Assembly: GCA_963582065.1 (NCBI GenBank)
Contig: CAUZRQ010000012.1
Location: 1-64,000, forward strand
Reading direction: 5' to 3'
DNA length: 64,000 nucleotides
Source: UBA8437 sp963582065
GTDB taxonomy: Bacteria > Planctomycetota > Planctomycetia > Planctomycetales > Planctomycetaceae
The translations under genes and the position numbers were made by a program. This document shows positions 16,192 to 26,207 of this stretch, piece after piece (within the stretch, counting starts at the first letter, position 1; each line of letters starts with the position of its first letter). The notes beneath the pieces are model-generated. The model worked only from the letters and a program-made list of their open reading frames with translations, searched no databases and was not told the origin of the DNA.

Positions 16192-16647
16192 GATCTCACG
16201 CCTCTTCAAACAGGAACGGGCTACCGCCGAATAGTCTCGTGCCTCGCTGAAGAGAGGCGACTTCGGTGAATGGCTATATTTGCAAGTGGTGTACCAGAGT
16301 TGTCACCACCGACCGTCGGTCACCGCTGGTAATACACAAAGCAATATCAGTCAGTGCTTTACGTAAGACGCTTGACCGGAAAACAGCGACGAATGGTCAT
16401 TGCGAGACCGAAATCGGACTTCGTTGACCTGACGACAAGTGTTTCATTCTGAAACACGCCCAATTGAGCGTTTCATCCCGTTTTCCTCCACCGACGGAGA
16501 GGAATGGGAGTTTCCCGATTCAGTGCCTCTTCCCCCGACCAAAGCCGGTGCGAGGGGACCGGATCCATCGATCAACGGTCGAGAGCGGCCGCGCCGATAG
16601 CCCGGATGGCCGCGTGGGTGTCGATGGGCAGCGGCCGGAGTGCGGCG
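16192..16647. other. Intergenic region, 456 bp
   Basis: Between the metallopeptidase start and the end of the phosphatase-like gene, both on the minus strand. It contains a short perfect dyad at 16439-16457; no gene, tRNA or clear promoter was recognised. It looks lower in GC than its surroundings. Confidence 0.6.
16439..16457. promoter_or_regulatory. Perfect 8-bp dyad GTGTTTCA-TTC-TGAAACAC
   Basis: An inverted repeat with a 3-nt centre, typical in geometry for a dimeric regulator site; it could also form a small hairpin. It lies about 250 bp upstream of the metallopeptidase start. A second TTTCA occurs in TGAGCGTTTCATCCC just after it. The regulator is unknown. Confidence 0.4.
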
Positions 16648-18123
16648 TCACTTCGAAATACGGAATTCGTCGATCAGGTTGCCGTTGAGATCGACTTGCC
16701 GAAGAGCCAGGTGGTCGTCGTTGATCCGCAGGTCGGTGAACTGGTTGACGCTGGCGTTGTACTTGACCGTGAACGGCTGCCAGGTCTTCGGATTGTCGGT
16801 CTGCTCCGGACTGTGCAGGCCGGCGTTGCCACCCCCACCGGTCGTGATGTAGAGGATGCCGTCGGGCTTTGTCTTTGTCTTGCCGTCGAAGGTCCTGTCG
16901 AGTTCAAACTTGCCGGGGATCTCGTACCCCGCGGCACGAACCGGACCGTCCAGCTTGTTGGTCGGCGTAAACCGCAGCGGGTAGGTGACCTGGTACGAGT
17001 GTGCGTAGCCACAGAAGACGATATCCACGCCGGTATCCTGCAGAATGTCCACGATCACCCGCATCTTCTGCGTGTGCGGGTAGGCCGTGGACGAGTTGAA
17101 CGGCGGCAGGTACGAACTGACGAACTTCCAGGTCGCATCGGTCGATTCCAGGTCCTTGCGCAACCACTTGCGGAGCATCGGGTCATTCCAGTTGATGTGC
17201 GGGTTCCAGGTGTCGAGCACGGTCCAGTGCGAGTCGCCATAGTCGAACGAGTAGTTGGCCATCCGCGGGTAGCGATCTCCTGTTGCGGCAAACGCGGCGG
17301 CTCGCCGCTTCTGGTTGTTGCCAAGCGGGAAGGCATTGGCACTACCCTCGTCCCCGACTGGACCGTTCAGCGGAAACGACCAGTACATGTAGAAGGCGAA
17401 TCCATCCGCGTAGTCATCCAGCGTCGCGCCGGTATCGTGTTGACCGAGTCCCCCGAGAAACGGAACGGATCGCAGCAGCGGCGCGCCCGATTCGGGAGCA
17501 GCGGTGTCCGGACTGTATGCCGGCCAAAACGACGACCGGTACTCCGAGATTCGGCCGTTGCTGTAGACCAGGTCACCGGGAATCAGAACGAAATCCGGAT
17601 CGATTCGCGCCGCCTGAAACGCGACCCGCTTCTGTTGCGGACTGCCTGTTCCGCAGTCCCCCATCACGACACAGCGGACCGACTGCGACCTGCTCTTGCG
17701 GGCTCGCCCGGTGGACGCGAACACGGTGTTGCCGTTGCGTCGCACGCGGTATTCGAACTCGCCACCCGGAGCGAGGCCCGTCAACGTCGCGCGAAACACC
17801 GAATGCGGTGCAATCCCGCTGACAGCAACCGAAGCGATCTTCGGGGCACCCGCCTCGATCCACTTTCGTTTCCGCCCGGTGCGGAACTCGACAACCCACT
17901 TGCCCTCGTCATTCCCGGTTTGCCACGAGACGACCATCTGCTCGGCCTTGAGAAGCCGCGGTGCATCGCCGAGCTGCAGGTACGGCTTGACCACGAACAG
18001 ATCCTCCGGCTTCTCACCGTCCGCCTGTGACAGCGGCGCCAGTGCCAGCACTCCCGCACCTGCCCGCAGGACATCACGCCGGCTCAACTCCGACTGCGAC
18101 TCGATCGTTTCAGGGCCGGACAT
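16648..18123 (-). CDS. Purple-acid-phosphatase-like exported protein with substituted metal ligands
   Basis: Start ATG 18123 (491 aa) with CAGGAG upstream; LSRRDVLRAG near residues 13-22 is a Tat signal. A fibronectin-like N-terminal region is followed by a metallophosphoesterase domain with GDCGTG and PGDLVYSNG, matching the first two motifs. The remaining motifs are changed: GNHD/E is GQHD, the middle His motif reads SSYLPPFNSS (Tyr for His) and GHxHxYER reads GYAHSYQVT. Three ligand positions are therefore altered, so activity is doubtful: it may be a pseudoenzyme. The fold assignment is strong. No close operon partner. Confidence 0.85.
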   Translation of the reverse strand: MSGPETIESQSELSRRDVLRAGAGVLALAPLSQADGEKPEDLFVVKPYLQLGDAPRLLKAEQMVVSWQTGNDEGKWVVEFRTGRKRKWIEAGAPKIASVAVSGIAPHSVFRATLTGLAPGGEFEYRVRRNGNTVFASTGRARKSRSQSVRCVVMGDCGTGSPQQKRVAFQAARIDPDFVLIPGDLVYSNGRISEYRSSFWPAYSPDTAAPESGAPLLRSVPFLGGLGQHDTGATLDDYADGFAFYMYWSFPLNGPVGDEGSANAFPLGNNQKRRAAAFAATGDRYPRMANYSFDYGDSHWTVLDTWNPHINWNDPMLRKWLRKDLESTDATWKFVSSYLPPFNSSTAYPHTQKMRVIVDILQDTGVDIVFCGYAHSYQVTYPLRFTPTNKLDGPVRAAGYEIPGKFELDRTFDGKTKTKPDGILYITTGGGGNAGLHSPEQTDNPKTWQPFTVKYNASVNQFTDLRINDDHLALRQVDLNGNLIDEFRISK

Positions 18124-18429
18124 TGGGCAGACTCCTGGAGTGGTTCTGGTTGGCTTCGTGTTGATCAATCAGAAGGTCACAGAGTATTCCAGGCGGCCCC
18201 GTCTGTCGCCGGAGACTCTCCCCCCCAGGATCGTGTTTCCACAATATGCCCGGATCATCTCCAAGGTTCAAACACCTGGCTCCGAGACCGCACCTCGTCA
18301 ATGGCCCTCGGCGGAGGTCATCCGCTGCAGCCTCAAGCCTGACGCCGGGGTTTGGATCCGGCGGGTTGAACGCAGGGGCGAGCTGTGGGACATTCGGAAT
18401 TTGCGAAGAACGGTGACTGGAGACACGCG

Positions 18430-18711
18430 ATGGGAACACAGGGGGCGATCATCTTCATTGGCGTGGCGGTTGCCCTCGCCGTGACGGCGTGGGGAGCATT
18501 CAGGTCACGACGGTCGATTGCGATTGCCGTTGTGGCTTTGCTTGTGACCGTGCTGGCTGCGGGATGTGGCTGGTACGCCTTTGCCGAGAGCCGGTCGCTG
18601 CCCTGGACAATCGGATACGGCGTTGTTGCCCTGTTGTCACTAGGTGTGGGAATCAGACACCTTCGCAGCGAGGGAGACCGGGGGGGGCGAGATTCGAACC
18701 GGGCCGGTTGA
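18430..18711 (+). CDS. Small membrane protein, unknown
   Basis: Start ATG 18430 (93 aa) is preferred over 18385 because it is preceded by GGAG and begins a membrane segment at once. Three hydrophobic helices are visible (IIFIGVAVALAVTAWGAF, IAIAVVALLVTVLAAGCGW, WTIGYGVVALLSLGVGI), then a basic tail. No family was recognised. It is divergent from the phosphatase-like gene. Confidence 0.6.
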   Translation: MGTQGAIIFIGVAVALAVTAWGAFRSRRSIAIAVVALLVTVLAAGCGWYAFAESRSLPWTIGYGVVALLSLGVGIRHLRSEGDRGGRDSNRAG

Positions 18712-18947
18712 ACGGACTGGACGGAATCGTGATACACAACGTCTATTGCACAGCCGACGTCCAGCGGGCATGTCCCCGGCGTTTCACGGCAGCACCTTCG
18801 CCTGTCGGCTACAGTATCAATGCGATCGGTGACCTGTCTCCATTTCTTCGGGCGATACGGGGCAGACGGGCACCGTGCTCACACGATTGAATCCGCGGCA
18901 TCACGGCCACGGCATTCAGGAAACGCGCCCCGGACAGGACACGCAAC

Positions 18948-19880
18948 ATGGGTTCACGCAAGGTCATCATCACCTGTGCCGTTACCGGTTCGATCCACAC
19001 CCCGAGCATGTCACCACACCTGCCGGTGACACCCGAGGAGATTGGTGAAAACGCGGTGGCCGCTGCCAACGCGGGCGCCAGCATTCTTCACCTGCACGCC
19101 CGGGACCCCGACGACGGTCGGCCCACCCCCGATCCAGACGTGTTTCGCCGGTTTCTGCCGAAAATCAAGGCCGAGACCGATGCGGTCATCAACGTGACAA
19201 CCGGCGGTGGCCACAACATGACGATCGACGAGAGACTGGAGGGGCCGCTCTCACTGCAACCGGAAATGAGTTCGCTGAACATGGGCTCGATGAACTTCGG
19301 CCTGTTCCCGGCTCTCGATCGATTCCAGGAGTGGCAGCACGACTGGGAACCGGCCTACCTGGAGGCCACCCGAGGGGGCATCTTCCGCAACACGTTCAGT
19401 GATATCGAGGCGATCCTGGAACGCCTCGGCAAGGGGTGTGGGACCCGTTTCGAGTACGAGTGTTACGATGTCGGGCACCTCTACAACCTGGCACACGTCG
19501 TCGATCGCGGCTTGGCCGAGCCCCCGTTTTTCGTGCAGACGATCTTCGGGGTTCTCGGTGGAATCGGCGCTGATCTCGACAACCTGGATCACATGCGGCG
19601 CATCGCCGACAAGCTCTTTGGTTCCGATTACCACTGGTCGATCCTCGCCGCAGGCCGGCACCAGACCAATTTCGTGACCACCGGCGCCATCCGGGGCGGA
19701 AATGTCCGCGTCGGATTGGAGGACAACCTCTACCTCTCCCGCGGAGTCCTGGCCGAAAACAACGCCGTGCAGGTCACCAAGATCCGCAACATCCTGGAAG
19801 AACTGTCGCTGGAAATCGCAACGCCAACCGAAACAAGAGACATGCTCGCACTGAAGGGACCCGACCAGGTCCAGTTTTGA
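18948..19880 (+). CDS. Beta-keto acid cleavage enzyme (DUF849/BKACE family)
   Basis: The protein is 310 aa. The family condenses or cleaves a beta-keto acid with acetyl-CoA, as in 3-keto-5-aminohexanoate cleavage of lysine fermentation. The zinc-site motif HLHARD occupies residues 48-53 (His48, His50). Other family segments are ITCAVTGS near the N-terminus, INVTTGGG at about 85, and GGNVRVGLEDN near 250, which is characteristic. There is no signal, so it is cytoplasmic. The exact acid substrate differs among subfamilies and is unknown here. It stands alone in its neighbourhood; the ribosome-binding site is weak. Confidence 0.92.
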   Translation: MGSRKVIITCAVTGSIHTPSMSPHLPVTPEEIGENAVAAANAGASILHLHARDPDDGRPTPDPDVFRRFLPKIKAETDAVINVTTGGGHNMTIDERLEGPLSLQPEMSSLNMGSMNFGLFPALDRFQEWQHDWEPAYLEATRGGIFRNTFSDIEAILERLGKGCGTRFEYECYDVGHLYNLAHVVDRGLAEPPFFVQTIFGVLGGIGADLDNLDHMRRIADKLFGSDYHWSILAAGRHQTNFVTTGAIRGGNVRVGLEDNLYLSRGVLAENNAVQVTKIRNILEELSLEIATPTETRDMLALKGPDQVQF

Positions 19881-19911
19881 GTCTCGTCTCTCCGATTTCC
19901 GCCGGAACGGC

Positions 19912-21135
19912 TCACCGCTTGAGTTCGAAAGCGCCCAGGTCTGGCGCGGTGCCGGAAAACGACTTTCGCGAGATCTTCAGCAGGACCAAGTCTCCTCGTT
20001 TGTAGAGATTCGTCCCGGCATCGACACAGGGGCTGTCTTTCCTCGGTCGAAAATCGCTGCCGAGCCTGGGGTCCTTGGCGATCGTCGTGTTCTTCACGAC
20101 ATGACTTCCCTCGTTGTCGCGGTTGTTGCCCCACAGCAGGTTGAACGCCAGCACGGAATTGCCGTCGACCCGTTTCAGGGCCGTCTTCCGGGTGCCGACG
20201 ATCACGTTGTTGAATGCCAACAAAGAATCCCCGCCGGTGATGCCGTAGTGGTTGTCGACCAGCGTGTTGTTGATGACCTCGATTCGCTCAGGGATGTCGG
20301 CGGCTTCGTAGTTCTCCGCCGTGTTCCCGTTCGCCATGCACCCCAGCGCCGCCATTTTCGACCTGGCAATGACGTTCTGCTCGATGCGGATGATCCGGCT
20401 GGACCTGTCGGGATAGTCGATGATCTGGATACCGTCTTCGCCGCTGCCGATGATCCGGTTGCGGCGGATCAGGATGTTGAGCATCTTGCCGCTGTACTTG
20501 TGCAGACGGATCTCGATGCCGTCATCCCGATTGTCGCGCATCACGTTGTCTTCGATAACCACTGCGGTCGCTCCGTCCAGATCGACGGCGTCGTCGCGGT
20601 TCTTCTCGAAGACATTTGCCCGGCAGATGCCACCACCCCCCTCGTAGTCGATGGCGTCGCTGTTGTTGATGAACCGATTGTTCGAGATCTCGATCCTCGC
20701 GAAACAGATGATCCCGTCGCCGCCGTTCTGGATGGTGAAGCCGATGATTCGGGTCCCGGCTCGCACGTCCCGTGCCACGTTGATCACCGCGCTGGCACGA
20801 GTCGTTTTTCCGTCCCGCGAGATCACGCCGTCAAGCACCGTTTGTTGAATGTCCTTCCGATCGCGGCTGGTCAGGAACCGTGAGGCCAACGTGATCTGCT
20901 TGCCTTGCAGACGAAGCTCTTCATGGTAGACGCCGGGAGCGACCAGGACGGTGTCTCCGTTGCGGGCACTGTCGATCGCCTTCTGGATCCGTGCTTGGTC
21001 TCGAGGAACGTGGATGGTCCGTGCCCGACGCTCGTCCCCCCGGTCGTTGACGAGTTCTTCGGCCGCCACAATCGGATTCAGCGCTCCGGCAAGCAGCCAG
21101 AACACGAACAGGATCGTCGTGGTCGGAATTCTCAT
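19912..21135 (-). CDS. Exported right-handed parallel beta-helix protein
   Basis: Start ATG 21135 (407 aa; GGAGCGG upstream). A signal peptide (MRIPTTTILFVFWLLAGALN...VAAEE) is followed by a pectate-lyase/NosD-like beta-helix: IQKAIDSARNGDTVLVAPGVY near residue 50, then many short turns such as IEISNNRFINNSDAI, VVIEDNVMRDNRDDGIEI, ILIRRNRIIGSGEDGIQI and IEVINNTLVDNHYGI. The C-terminus ends APDLGAFELKR, common in planctomycete surface proteins. Such folds bind or cleave acidic polysaccharide; no catalytic set can be assigned. It runs in the same direction as the CocE-type gene upstream (60-bp gap). Confidence 0.88.
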   Translation of the reverse strand: MRIPTTTILFVFWLLAGALNPIVAAEELVNDRGDERRARTIHVPRDQARIQKAIDSARNGDTVLVAPGVYHEELRLQGKQITLASRFLTSRDRKDIQQTVLDGVISRDGKTTRASAVINVARDVRAGTRIIGFTIQNGGDGIICFARIEISNNRFINNSDAIDYEGGGGICRANVFEKNRDDAVDLDGATAVVIEDNVMRDNRDDGIEIRLHKYSGKMLNILIRRNRIIGSGEDGIQIIDYPDRSSRIIRIEQNVIARSKMAALGCMANGNTAENYEAADIPERIEVINNTLVDNHYGITGGDSLLAFNNVIVGTRKTALKRVDGNSVLAFNLLWGNNRDNEGSHVVKNTTIAKDPRLGSDFRPRKDSPCVDAGTNLYKRGDLVLLKISRKSFSGTAPDLGAFELKR

Positions 21136-21195
21136 GATCGGGCCGCTCCGCAAGTTCAGGTAGTTGGCCCTTCGAATCCGCCGGGCAGTCCTCTC

Positions 21196-23082
<1,887 letters not shown>

Positions 23083-23154
23083 GGGCGTGTTCCCGATTCT
23101 CTGGAGGATGACATCCCGCTTTCCGGGCCATAGGTTAGCCGAGAGAGACCAACG

Positions 23155-23523
23155 GTGACCACCGGGTGGCCAAAGAGCGGGCCGAGAACCTCCACCCGGT
23201 CCAACGTCGTTGTCCCCTTCACCACGCCGAGTGCCGTCGAGACATGGCAATCCGGACCCGATGCGGAGAGACTGTCGGCGATCCTCGAACCGACACCCGG
23301 TCCGGCCAACCAGTGGAGACCGACCATCGAACATCCCGGCGACCTGGAAGAGTCTGATTTCGCCGAAGAGATGGAGGATCGGTATCCGGACCTGGATCCC
23401 GAAGAGGCCGAGTACGTGGATTACATGATGGCCACCGGCCAGGAACCGTTCGGTGGCGGGAGCGGCTGCCTGTTGATGCTGATCGTGCTGATCACCATCA
23501 ACTGGCTGTTCCTGGGCCAGTAG
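23155..23523 (+). CDS. Small C-terminally membrane-anchored acidic protein
   Basis: The 122-aa reading from GTG 23155 ends in an acidic segment (LEESDFAEEMEDRYPDLD), then GGGSGC and a hydrophobic tail (LLMLIVLITINWLFLGQ) that could be a C-terminal anchor. Only the second half looks like good coding sequence; ATG 23371 gives an alternative 50-aa product. The N-terminal 70 residues overlap the promoter region of the divergent hydrolase. No family recognised. Confidence 0.45.
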   Translation: MTTGWPKSGPRTSTRSNVVVPFTTPSAVETWQSGPDAERLSAILEPTPGPANQWRPTIEHPGDLEESDFAEEMEDRYPDLDPEEAEYVDYMMATGQEPFGGGSGCLLMLIVLITINWLFLGQ

Positions 23524-23534
23524 CCGCCGGGGCC

Positions 23535-24815
23535 CTAGGACTTCGGATCGAACACGTTGCGCCGGTCCGAATCGAATGCCGCGTCACGGACGGTCCTGTC
23601 GGCGTTGACCGGCCTGGTGTTCAGACGCCACTTGATCAAACCGGCGTCCCTGGGAGCCTGTGGACTGTCCTTGCCGGCCTGGATGCGGTACCCGGTTCCG
23701 AACACCGTGAGAATGGAACCGTCGGGCAGCAGGGTGGAAGACGTGGCCTGGCTGCTGGGCCACCAGTAGGTCTTGCCTTTGCGTTTTCCCGACCAGACGT
23801 GCAACAGGTACCGGTGATCGAGATCCCAGGTCACCCCGTGGTCATGGCTGACCATCGCCTCGATCCCGAACTGCGGAAATCCGTCCTTGTCGTCGACGTA
23901 CCCCAGTCTCACCACGTAGGTCATGACGATGTCCTTGTCGGGCATCAGCACCAGTGACTGGTGATGGCGACCGTAATCGTAGATCTTCCTGACCGCCGAC
24001 CACGTGAGTCCATTGTCCCTGGAGATCGAGACCCCCAACCCCTCGTAATGGTCCAGTGTTTTGCCTGTCAGCCGTCGCGGCACGTCGGTTCGACAGGCTG
24101 CCAGCAGATGGCCGTTGCCGGCGCGAAACAGGTTCACCTCGTTGGCACCACGCCATTGCGGAACCTGGATGGACCTGCTCCAGGTCCGCCCCTGGTCGGT
24201 ACTGAAGCGGATCGAGACATTTGAGCTCGTTCCCGACTGCCTGTAGCCCGTCTCGGCCAGCCTGGTGATCTTCCCCGTCTTGGGATGGCGATCCACCAGC
24301 GGCGGATCCCAGATGTGCCAGGGCATCTTGTCCGAGGACGCCGCGATGGACACCGGCTTTCCCCAGGTCTTTCCGTAGTCGGTACTGAACCAGCGCGAGG
24401 GAGTACCGACCGCCAAGCCGCCGCTCTCGTAGAAAACCAGTTTTCCCTTGCCGAGATAAGCCAGCGCGGTACCCATGCCGATCGATGGCTTGCCGTCCTT
24501 GCCGACACGGGCAGGACGGGGGTCCGTCCACGTCGCCCCGTAGTCATCACTGGTCAGCACGAAAGCGCGATGCGGGTAGTCGCACCCGACCAGCATCAGC
24601 AACCGGTCTTTCTCGGGCATGTTGACGATGTAAGGAACCGCGACCACCCGGTTCCAGCTCTCGGTGACGATCTGAAACCGTGCCGGCAGCCGGAACGGCC
24701 CGTCCTTCCCGTTAAGTTGTCGCACGACATGCGGCTGCCACTCGGCCAGTCCCGTCGATGAAACAGAAACGGTGGCCAGCACCATCACCGACACAAGACA
24801 TCTCGGAGTCTTCAT
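23535..24815 (-). CDS. Exported sialidase-like (Asp-box) protein
   Basis: The protein is 426 aa from ATG 24815. Residues 1-24 form a signal peptide. Asp-boxes are LTSDDYGATWTDP, FSTDYGKTWGKP, FSTDQGRTWSRS, ISRDNGLTWSAV and VSHDHGVTWDL, giving a propeller of the sialidase superfamily. The start overlaps the previous gene's stop in ATGA (24812-24815), so the two are translationally coupled. Substrate unknown; catalytic residues of sialidases were not assigned. Confidence 0.88.
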   Translation of the reverse strand: MKTPRCLVSVMVLATVSVSSTGLAEWQPHVVRQLNGKDGPFRLPARFQIVTESWNRVVAVPYIVNMPEKDRLLMLVGCDYPHRAFVLTSDDYGATWTDPRPARVGKDGKPSIGMGTALAYLGKGKLVFYESGGLAVGTPSRWFSTDYGKTWGKPVSIAASSDKMPWHIWDPPLVDRHPKTGKITRLAETGYRQSGTSSNVSIRFSTDQGRTWSRSIQVPQWRGANEVNLFRAGNGHLLAACRTDVPRRLTGKTLDHYEGLGVSISRDNGLTWSAVRKIYDYGRHHQSLVLMPDKDIVMTYVVRLGYVDDKDGFPQFGIEAMVSHDHGVTWDLDHRYLLHVWSGKRKGKTYWWPSSQATSSTLLPDGSILTVFGTGYRIQAGKDSPQAPRDAGLIKWRLNTRPVNADRTVRDAAFDSDRRNVFDPKS

Positions 24816-26122
24816 ACTGGGTCCTTTCGTCGAAGGTGGTCACGCACCGTCTTGACAGGCGCGTCGATTGGCAGGAATTCGATCCCGTTGCGGGCCCTGT
24901 TGACCCGAATCCGCATGACGTAGACGCGGTTGGGAGCCTGCGACGATTCACAGTACGAGACCATGATCGACTCGTCCTTCATCACGAAGGCCCCCGGATA
25001 GCCGTAGGCCGAAATGTCGAGCGCGAATCCTGCCCGGCTCCACGTTTCGCCATTGTCTCGACTGATCCACGCACACAGGTGAGGCACCCCCTTGCCGACC
25101 TTGTGGACATGCCAGGTGGCCAGTGCCACCACGGTACCGTCCTTGAGCACCAGCAACTGCGGGGCCCGGAAGGTCGGCCCGTGCCGCTTGACCGTGCGTC
25201 CCGACTCGACCCACGTGACGCCGCGGTCCTTCGAGTACAGCACACCCCCATCCGGACGCGTCGCCATGATCAGCCGACCGTCCTTGAGTTGAGCAATCGC
25301 CGGCTCATCAATGTCCTTGCCGCGACGCCGCACCACCGAAACGGTCTTCCAGGTCCTGCCCGAATCGTCCGAACGGTGAATCACGCCGTAGAGGGGTTTC
25401 TTGCCCCCCGACTCGGCCCCGCCGACATCCTCGCAGTAGGTCGCCCAGAGAATGCCGCCATCGGCCAACTGGATCGGCCGACCGTGTGCCCGTTCGTAGA
25501 AGGTGCCGGGGCCGTCAATCCAGATCGGGTCCGACCACGTCACGCCATTGTCCCCGGACCGCAGCACCATCTGCTTGTCATTGAGCCCGTCGATGTCGTT
25601 CTCGAAACGCTTGGGAGCCTTCGGATACCCGGCCCAGGATGCGTTCACGTTGACGAAGCACAGCACGGTGCCGTCACGACAGACGAACAGGGCGTCGGGA
25701 CGATCGTCCAACCGGTGATCGATGACGGTAAACGGCTTCGACCACGTCCTGCCGTTGTCCGTCGATCGGCATGCCATCGACCGGCCTCCGGTGGGTGCGA
25801 GGAACCCGCCCGTCTTACCGCGGATGTCTCGTGGCGAGGCAAAAGACACGTGACCGTAGCCGGCCGAGTGGATCAGCAGGATGTCACCGTTGGGCAGGCG
25901 CTGGATCCCTTCGGCCCAGCCGATGAACTCACCCATTCCGGCGAACGGTTTCGGCCGATTGTGGTCATATCCGGTGACACGGACCCGGACGTCTTTCCCG
26001 GCCAGTGTCTTCTTCCCGGGCAACGTCTCCCCGGCCGAACCCGGCTGATCTGCTGCCGGCAGGAAACACTGCGACACCAGGATGCCGACGACCGGGAAAA
26101 TCTTCTTCAACATGGTTTGCAT
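24812..26122 (-). CDS. Exported sialidase-like (Asp-box) protein
   Basis: ATG 26122 (436 aa) is favoured over 26113 and the longer open frame to 26194, since it begins directly before the hydrophobic signal (MQTMLKKIFPVVGILVSQ). Asp-boxes include STDNGRTWSKP, SGDNGVTWSDP, SDDSGRTWKTV, SKDRGVTWVES and SRDNGETWSRA. It overlaps the next gene by 4 bp, so both products are probably made in similar amounts. The two proteins share the fold but little identity, arguing for distinct ligands. Confidence 0.87.
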   Translation of the reverse strand: MQTMLKKIFPVVGILVSQCFLPAADQPGSAGETLPGKKTLAGKDVRVRVTGYDHNRPKPFAGMGEFIGWAEGIQRLPNGDILLIHSAGYGHVSFASPRDIRGKTGGFLAPTGGRSMACRSTDNGRTWSKPFTVIDHRLDDRPDALFVCRDGTVLCFVNVNASWAGYPKAPKRFENDIDGLNDKQMVLRSGDNGVTWSDPIWIDGPGTFYERAHGRPIQLADGGILWATYCEDVGGAESGGKKPLYGVIHRSDDSGRTWKTVSVVRRRGKDIDEPAIAQLKDGRLIMATRPDGGVLYSKDRGVTWVESGRTVKRHGPTFRAPQLLVLKDGTVVALATWHVHKVGKGVPHLCAWISRDNGETWSRAGFALDISAYGYPGAFVMKDESIMVSYCESSQAPNRVYVMRIRVNRARNGIEFLPIDAPVKTVRDHLRRKDPV

Positions 26123-26207
26123 CCCGTCCAACGACCAGCCAGCCAATCCAGCCGAGTCTCGGCACCCGGCCAACCGCACTTTTTCCAACGACATCGGGGG
26201 GGGGCAC

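Noticed and set aside
18684..18711. tRNA-like sequence GAGATTCGAACC
   Set aside because: A T-loop-like string is present on the reverse strand but its stems do not pair and no acceptor or anticodon arm was found.
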